Origin: Eubacterium sp.
Lineage (GTDB): Bacteria; Bacillota; Clostridia; Lachnospirales; Lachnospiraceae
NCBI GenBank assembly: GCA_021442545.1
Contig: JABUSX010000408.1
Coordinates: forward strand, 1 to 10,530
Direction: 5' to 3'
DNA length: 10,530 bases
Below are positions 6,869-10,530 of this stretch, one piece after another. Both the position numbers and the translations under genes were made by a program. Below the pieces are notes generated by a model. It did no database searches. It was given only the letters and a program-made list of their open reading frames with translations, and was not told the origin of the DNA. Within the stretch, counting starts at the first letter, position 1, and each line of letters opens with the position of its first letter.

Positions 6869-8257
6869 ATGAATAAAATTTCCGCTGTAGCTTCAAAAGT
6901 TGTAAGTCGTTTCCTGCCGGATGCATACATCTTCTGTATCCTGCTGACGATCGTCGTTTTCATCATTGCCATGCCGGTAGCCGGTCTGTCACCGATCGGT
7001 GTTATCCAGGCGTGGGGCGATGGGTTCTGGAGCCTGCTTGCCTTCTCTATGCAGATGGTCCTGGTTCTTGTTCTCGGTAATGCGTTTGCAAACGCTCCCG
7101 CGATCAAGAAGGTCATCGACAAGATCGCCGGCATTCCGAAGAGCCCGAAGGCCGCCATCTTCACCGTAGCCCTGATCGGCATGATCTGCATGTGGCTGAA
7201 CTGGGGCTTTGGTCTGGTCGTCGGTGCGCTGCTTGCCCGTGCTGTTGCCAGAGAAACCGCCAAGAAAGGTCTTAAGGTCGACTATCGTCTGCTTATCGCA
7301 ACGGCTTATGCACCGATCGCCATCTGGCATCCCGGTGTTTCCGGCTCCATTCCGCTGGCACTTGCCGGCACACCCGAGAGCCTGGCAACCGTTACCGCCG
7401 GTGCTGTTACCGAATCCGTTTCAACAGCCCAGACGATCTTTGCTCCGTGGAACCTGATTATGGTTGCCATCGTAGCTATCGGTATCATCCTTGTCATGGT
7501 CTTCTCTCATCCGGCAGAGAAAGATACCGTTGTCATTGATGCTTCCAAACTCGTTGATGATCCCGAACCCGAGAAAATCAAAGGCAAAAAGACTCCGGCC
7601 GAAGCACTTGAAAACAGTGTTATCATCACGATCATCACAGTCGTTGCCGGTGCTGCCTATATCATTTACTACTTCGTAAATGCAGGTAACATTTTGAATG
7701 CTCTTTCTCTGAACATCGTTAACTTCATCTTCCTGATCCTCGGTATTGCATTCCACAAGACCCCGATCGGATACGTTCGTGCGATTCTGGATTCCATGCG
7801 CGGCGCAGGCGGCATCGTTCTGCAGTTCCCGTTCTATGCCGGTATCCAGGGTATGATGATCGCAGTCGGCAGCACAGGAAACTCTGTAGCCAGCTCGATC
7901 TCCAACTTCTTCGTAACGATTGCTACTACACGTACATTCGGTTTCTTCACCTACATTGCAGCCGGTATCGTTAACTTCTTCGTTCCGTCCGGCGGCGGTC
8001 AGTGGGCAGTTCAGGGACCGATCATGATGCCGGCCGGTGCCGCTCTTGGTGTTCCGCCCGCAATTACGGCCATGGGTATTGCCTGGGGTGATGCATGGAC
8101 CAACCTGCTTCAGCCGTTCTGGGCTCTGCCGGCACTTGGTATCGCAGGTCTTGGTGCCCGTGATATCATGGGATACTGCTTCATCGCACTGGTTGTATCC
8201 GGTATCCTTACCGCCATCGGCTTCCTGGTCATTGTACCGGCTCTTGTTCCGATGTAA
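6869..8257 (+). CDS. short-chain fatty acid transporter, AtoE family
   Basis: A 462-aa cytoplasmic-membrane carrier with about 11-12 hydrophobic segments, matching the AtoE/SCFA_trans family proposed to move short-chain acids such as acetoacetate and butyrate. Family marks are FLPDAYIFCILLT at 15-27, GFWSLLAFSMQM at 52-63, NWGFGLVVGALLAR at 111-124, WHPGVSGSIPLALAGTPES at 152-170, and the Gly-rich re-entrant-like PSGGGQWAVQGP at 373-384. Length is normal for the family (about 440-460 aa), and the hydrophilic linker at about 220-250 is the main soluble loop. The ATG at 6869 follows a purine-rich AAGGAGAGAGGAA. As the second gene after BKACE it probably brings in a beta-keto acid or short-chain acid, or exports acetoacetate. 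Direction and substrate are inference. Transcription should stop at 8297-8322. Confidence 0.92.
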   Translation: MNKISAVASKVVSRFLPDAYIFCILLTIVVFIIAMPVAGLSPIGVIQAWGDGFWSLLAFSMQMVLVLVLGNAFANAPAIKKVIDKIAGIPKSPKAAIFTVALIGMICMWLNWGFGLVVGALLARAVARETAKKGLKVDYRLLIATAYAPIAIWHPGVSGSIPLALAGTPESLATVTAGAVTESVSTAQTIFAPWNLIMVAIVAIGIILVMVFSHPAEKDTVVIDASKLVDDPEPEKIKGKKTPAEALENSVIITIITVVAGAAYIIYYFVNAGNILNALSLNIVNFIFLILGIAFHKTPIGYVRAILDSMRGAGGIVLQFPFYAGIQGMMIAVGSTGNSVASSISNFFVTIATTRTFGFFTYIAAGIVNFFVPSGGGQWAVQGPIMMPAGAALGVPPAITAMGIAWGDAWTNLLQPFWALPALGIAGLGARDIMGYCFIALVVSGILTAIGFLVIVPALVPM

Positions 8258-8268
8258 TGATGAATCAA

Positions 8269-8283
8269 TCAGGAAAAACCTGA
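8269..8283 (+). other. small hairpin upstream of the operon terminator
   Basis: TCAGG-AAAAA-CCTGA forms a 5-bp stem with an A5 loop 12 nt after the transporter stop codon and just before the main terminator hairpin. It may be part of the 3' end structure. It is too short to assign a separate role. Confidence 0.4.
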
Positions 8284-8296
8284 GAGATGATGCAAG

Positions 8297-8322
8297 GGGG
8301 AGGAGTAAATCCTCCCCTTTTT
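8297..8322 (+). terminator. Rho-independent terminator of the BKACE-transporter operon
   Basis: GGGGAGGA (8297-8304) pairs perfectly with TCCTCCCC (8310-8317) around a GTAAA loop and is followed directly by TTTTTC. It lies 39 nt after the transporter stop codon and closes the two-gene operon. Confidence 0.95.
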
Positions 8323-8446
8323 CTGTGCAGATATCTTTGGAATCGGATGGAGGAGTCTTCTCCTTGTTGAATTTCAGAAACTTTGATTCGGGCAGTACGC
8401 TGCCGCAGTATTGCAGAACTGATACCGTTTCCTGCCTGATTTGTGA

Positions 8447-8476
8447 TTGCTTAAATGCACTGTTTCTGTGTATACT
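8447..8476 (+). promoter_or_regulatory. candidate promoter of the two-TM protein gene
   Basis: TTGCTT (8447-8452) and TATACT (8471-8476) are separated by 18 bp, and the predicted start lies about 27 nt before the ATG at 8510. The match to consensus is moderate. It fits an independently transcribed gene between two terminators. The rest of 8323-8446 shows no gene or clear signal. Confidence 0.45.
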
Positions 8477-8509
8477 GTAAAAAAAGAGGAACTTGAGAGG
8501 TTTTCGTTT

Positions 8510-9259
8510 ATGGATAAGTATACGATAATGAGTCCCCTGACTCTTATTGAATGGAAGCGTTCCTGGGAAAAACATGTTGTCGACGACAGTGACCGTGCGA
8601 ATCAGAACAGCACCCGCATGCAGAACTGTTACTGGGGTCATTTTAAAAATGAAAAGGACTTTACCATCTGCTTTCATAAGGAGTTTGAGAGCAAAGCCCT
8701 GAGTCTGGGATCCTATTTCAACGGAACGATCGAACGACATGAAAACGGATCAAAGATCACCGGGAGCATCACCCGAAAAAAGAGCGCGAATATCTTTCTG
8801 ACAGTCGGTATCATTATCTTTCTTCTGGTTTCACTGGTCAGTTTTTTCAGCGGAGAGCGTATGACGGCTCTTGCGACCGCTGTGCTGTTTTTCATTTTCC
8901 TGGCTTTTCGTGTTAAAACGCCAAAGCAGGAAGAAACACAGCTGCTTGACATCATGAAAACCATTTCCTCCGATCATACGGTGTGCAGAGATCCGAAAAA
9001 GCGTGAACAGCTTGCACTTCAGGCGAAACTGCTGGAAGAAAAAAAGCGGCTTGCGGAACAGAACAGTGGAAATGCCGGGTCAGGTTCTGCCTCTGAAAAT
9101 GTTGTGACAGGTCCGGTTTCGGAAGATACCGGGACGAATCCGGCACCGGAAAACGCTGAGGCAGATGCTGATTCGGAAACAGGTGAAAAAAACCCGGCCC
9201 CGGAAGATGCCGGGACGAATCCGGCCCCGGAAAACGCTGAGGCAGATTCTGCTTCGTAA
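8510..9259 (+). CDS. unrecognised two-TM membrane protein with repeat-rich C-terminal tail
   Basis: I do not recognise this 249-aa protein. Residues 1-90 are soluble and hydrophilic with probable beta-strands (FTICFHKEF, GSYFNGTIERHENGSKITGSI). Two close hydrophobic helices follow (about 93-113 and 118-134), separated by a short loop FFSGERMTA, then a charged helical stretch (about 160-185, KKREQLALQAKLLEEKKRLAEQ) that could form a coiled coil. The tail from 185 is low complexity, with NPAPE(N/D)A repeats encoded by an 81-bp-period direct repeat. There is no signal peptide, so the hairpin of two helices probably leaves both ends in the cytoplasm. The ATG at 8510 follows GAGAGG at 8495-8500; upstream in-frame starts lie in or before the promoter. 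The frame stops at TAA 9257-9259, but repeat-like coding continues to 9328, so the tail appears to have been shortened by a nonsense change. The product should still contain all structured parts. Confidence 0.7.
   Translation: MDKYTIMSPLTLIEWKRSWEKHVVDDSDRANQNSTRMQNCYWGHFKNEKDFTICFHKEFESKALSLGSYFNGTIERHENGSKITGSITRKKSANIFLTVGIIIFLLVSLVSFFSGERMTALATAVLFFIFLAFRVKTPKQEETQLLDIMKTISSDHTVCRDPKKREQLALQAKLLEEKKRLAEQNSGNAGSGSASENVVTGPVSEDTGTNPAPENAEADADSETGEKNPAPEDAGTNPAPENAEADSAS
9121..9257 (+). repeat. 81-bp-period direct repeat within the tail coding region
   Basis: The roughly 56-bp segment at 9121-9176 recurs at 9202-9257 with a few substitutions. Both copies encode ED(T/A)GTNPAPENAEAD followed by a Ser-containing end. 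The offset of 81 bp is 27 codons, so the frame is kept. A third, partial NPAPEN unit lies past the stop codon, at about 9272-9289, and another shorter NPAPED unit sits between the two copies. Confidence 0.85.
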
Positions 9260-9328
9260 AAAGCTGATACAAATCCTGCCCCGGAAAACGGTCCCGGCGA
9301 AGAAGCGCCCGATTCGGGGAACCGGTAA
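9260..9328 (+). pseudogene. former C-terminal extension of the repeat tail, cut off by a TAA
   Basis: Reading on in the same frame after the stop at 9257-9259 gives KADTNPAPEN and GPGEEAPDSGNR before a TAA at 9326-9328. The NPAPEN block matches the repeats upstream. In the earlier copy the codon at the stop position is GAA (TCG GAA ACA against TCG TAA AAA), so one G-to-T change would account for the loss of 23 codons. A sequencing error or true stop-codon readthrough is also possible. Confidence 0.6.
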
Positions 9329-9368
9329 AGACCAGGAAATTATCCGGATAAAGTCTGAAAAGTATGAA

Positions 9369-9409
9369 TAAAGACAGCTGTGCACAGTATCCTGCCGCAG
9401 CTGTCTTTA
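9369..9409 (+). terminator. Rho-independent terminator after the two-TM protein gene
   Basis: A perfect 12-bp inverted repeat, TAAAGACAGCTG at 9369-9380 and CAGCTGTCTTTA at 9398-9409, with a 17-nt loop, is followed by CTGTTTTCTG. The stem is strong and the T-tract modest. On the minus strand the flank is less T-rich, so it mainly serves the rightward gene. Confidence 0.75.
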
Positions 9410-9618
9410 CTGTTTTCTGCGGATGACTTATTCCGGCGGTTCACAGAGTCCGGATCTGATTTTGCGGTTTCTGCAGTTTCGTTTCCGGAATTTTCTTTAC
9501 CGCATCATTGCCGTGAAGGGAAAAGAATAAATACCGGGAGACCGCGGCAGAGAAACGGAGTACATCGGCATCAGAAAACAAAAAACAAGTGAAAAATCAG
9601 TAAATATAGATTTTTTTA
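9410..9618 (+). other. gene-free stretch
   Basis: About 210 nt between the terminator and the next promoter. The only open frame here (from an ATG inside the terminator loop to 9592) has no ribosome binding site and gives a composition with no recognisable family. I see no RNA structure or repeat in it. Confidence 0.5.
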
Positions 9619-9647
9619 TTGAAAAAGAGGGACGGATTCTCTACCAT
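9619..9647 (+). promoter_or_regulatory. candidate promoter of the pyridoxal kinase gene
   Basis: TTGAAA (9619-9624) and TACCAT (9642-9647) are separated by exactly 17 bp, and a T-rich run precedes the -35. The predicted start near 9654 leaves a short leader before the AGGAGG at 9676. Confidence 0.5.
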
Positions 9648-9689
9648 AGTGTAGTGTTTCATTGAGATTCCCATCAGGAGGACGTATTT

Positions 9690-10523
9690 ATGGACTATAA
9701 AAGAATATTGACAATTCAGGATATTTCATGCGTCGGTCAGTGTTCACTGACGGTTGCGCTTCCGATCCTTTCCGCATGCGGGATCGAAACGGCGATCCTT
9801 CCTTCCGCGGTGCTCTCAACCCATACGGCCGGATTTTCAGGCTATACCTTCCGTGATCTGACCGAGGATATGCCGGCGATCATGAACCACTGGAAAAAAG
9901 AAGGCATCCTTTTCGATGCGTTTTATACGGGATATCTCGGCAGCACACAGCAGATCGATTACATAAAAGAAATCTTCGGAAGCCTCGGAAAACCGGGTGC
10001 GGTGAAGATCGTGGATCCGGCCATGGCGGATAACGGAAATCTGTATCCGGCCTTTGACAGGGACTTTGTCGCAGCCATGCGTCCGCTCTGCGCGGAAGCA
10101 GACATCATTCTTCCGAATATCACAGAGGCCTGTTTCCTGGCCGATGTTCCGTATATTGAAAAGCCGGATGAAGAGTCGGTCGAAGCACTCTTCAGGGCAC
10201 TTTCTTCGATCTGCAGCGGGAAAATCGTGCTGACGGGCGTGGGATACAGAGAAGGAAAGACAGGTGTGGCTGTTTATGATAACGGAATCATCCGCCATTA
10301 CGAACATGACTGGATCGAACCGGGCTGCCACGGAACCGGAGATGTGTACGCATCCGCATTCACGGGCGCTTATGTGCGGAATCCGGATCTCTTTAATGCG
10401 GCTAAGACAGCGGCTGATTTTACCGTAAAATGTATTGAAGCAACGGTCGATGACAAAAATCACTGGTACGGCGTTAAATTCGAGAAGGCACTGCCGTATC
10501 TGGATAAAGCTTTAAACGGCTGA
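9690..10523 (+). CDS. pyridoxal/pyridoxamine kinase (PdxY-like, ribokinase superfamily)
   Basis: A 277-aa cytosolic kinase that phosphorylates pyridoxal, pyridoxamine or pyridoxine with ATP, part of B6 salvage leading to PLP. Seen: ILTIQDISCVGQCSL at 6-20 and ILPSAVLSTHTAGF at 36-49 (substrate-side conserved blocks), VDPAMADNGNLYP at 108-120, LPNITEACFL at 141-150 (nucleotide/Mg region), and the signature GCHGTGDVYASAFTGA at 212-227 with anion-hole GTG and catalytic D218. Length is normal for PdxK/PdxY. The ATG at 9690 follows AGGAGG (9676-9681) by 8 nt. It has its own promoter and follows a terminator, so it is probably monocistronic at its 5' side; seven bases after the stop the window ends, so downstream partners are unseen. 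In Firmicutes some close relatives are named pyridoxamine kinase. The preferred vitamer cannot be told here. Confidence 0.9.
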   Translation: MDYKRILTIQDISCVGQCSLTVALPILSACGIETAILPSAVLSTHTAGFSGYTFRDLTEDMPAIMNHWKKEGILFDAFYTGYLGSTQQIDYIKEIFGSLGKPGAVKIVDPAMADNGNLYPAFDRDFVAAMRPLCAEADIILPNITEACFLADVPYIEKPDEESVEALFRALSSICSGKIVLTGVGYREGKTGVAVYDNGIIRHYEHDWIEPGCHGTGDVYASAFTGAYVRNPDLFNAAKTAADFTVKCIEATVDDKNHWYGVKFEKALPYLDKALNG

Positions 10524-10530
10524 GAAACGG

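Noticed and set aside
7421..8740. 439-codon minus-strand frame opposite the transporter
   Set aside because: Antisense to a clear AtoE-family gene; its composition (Asp/Asn/Cys-rich, many Thr) is a by-product of the transporter's codons, and it crosses a strong terminator.
9080..9385. Minus-strand frames with repeated RIRPGIFRGR-like sequence opposite the repeat tail
   Set aside because: The apparent peptide repeats are the complement of the NPAPE-coding direct repeats; no start signal.
9380..9592. 70-codon plus-strand frame after the terminator
   Set aside because: Starts inside the terminator loop, has no ribosome binding site, and the peptide resembles nothing known.
82..10523. A mobile element, defence system or biosynthetic island
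   Set aside because: All recognised genes are metabolic or membrane families with similar composition; there is no transposase, integrase, toxin, nuclease or terminal repeat.

Overview
The window looks like chromosomal DNA from an anaerobic Firmicute, probably a clostridial (Lachnospiraceae-like) gut or rumen bacterium. The evidence is strong AGGAGG ribosome binding sites, a TTG start, compact Rho-independent terminators, roughly balanced GC, and gene families typical of Clostridia: an Fe-S/flavin old-yellow-enzyme reductase, a DUF975 + CmpB-type membrane protein, a BKACE enzyme with an AtoE-type carrier, and a PdxY-like kinase. I saw no insertion sequence, CRISPR array, tRNA, rRNA or phage gene.

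Layout: (1) 82-2226 (+), a 714-aa FMN/4Fe-4S/FAD oxidoreductase of the 2,4-dienoyl-CoA reductase/enoate reductase group. (2) A strong convergent hairpin at 2281-2320 separates it from a leftward two-gene operon. That operon starts near 5576 with a four-TM metallophosphoesterase (5507-4329), followed 20 nt later by a 653-aa DUF975-CmpB fusion membrane protein with a TTG start (4308-2347). (3) 5508-5894 is a divergent control region. It holds an extended -10 for the leftward operon, a TATAAT for the rightward operon, a perfect 8-bp inverted repeat just downstream of that TATAAT, and a leader of about 110 nt. (4) 5895-8257 (+), a two-gene unit encoding a beta-keto acid cleavage enzyme (DUF849/BKACE) and a short-chain fatty acid transporter (AtoE family), ending in a clear terminator at 8297-8322. 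(5) 8510-9259 (+), an unrecognised two-TM protein with a repeat-rich acidic/proline tail. Its reading frame carries a TAA inside the repeat tail, and repeat-like coding continues to 9328. A terminator follows at 9369-9409. (6) 9690-10523 (+), a pyridoxal/pyridoxamine kinase with its own promoter.

The most coherent functional unit is the BKACE-AtoE operon. By family knowledge, BKACE condenses a beta-keto acid with acetyl-CoA to give acetoacetate and a new acyl-CoA, and AtoE-type carriers move short-chain acids such as acetoacetate or butyrate. The two together suggest uptake and cleavage of a beta-keto acid, or export of the acetoacetate or acid product. The active site of this BKACE differs from the lysine-fermentation enzyme Kce (as I recall that sequence) at positions that should affect substrate choice, so the substrate is open. 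The MPE + DUF975-CmpB pair is a second unit of unknown function that probably acts at the membrane. Nothing here amounts to a clearly new system. The points most worth following up are the BKACE substrate and its palindromic operator, the membrane MPE/CmpB pair, and the broken repeat tail.
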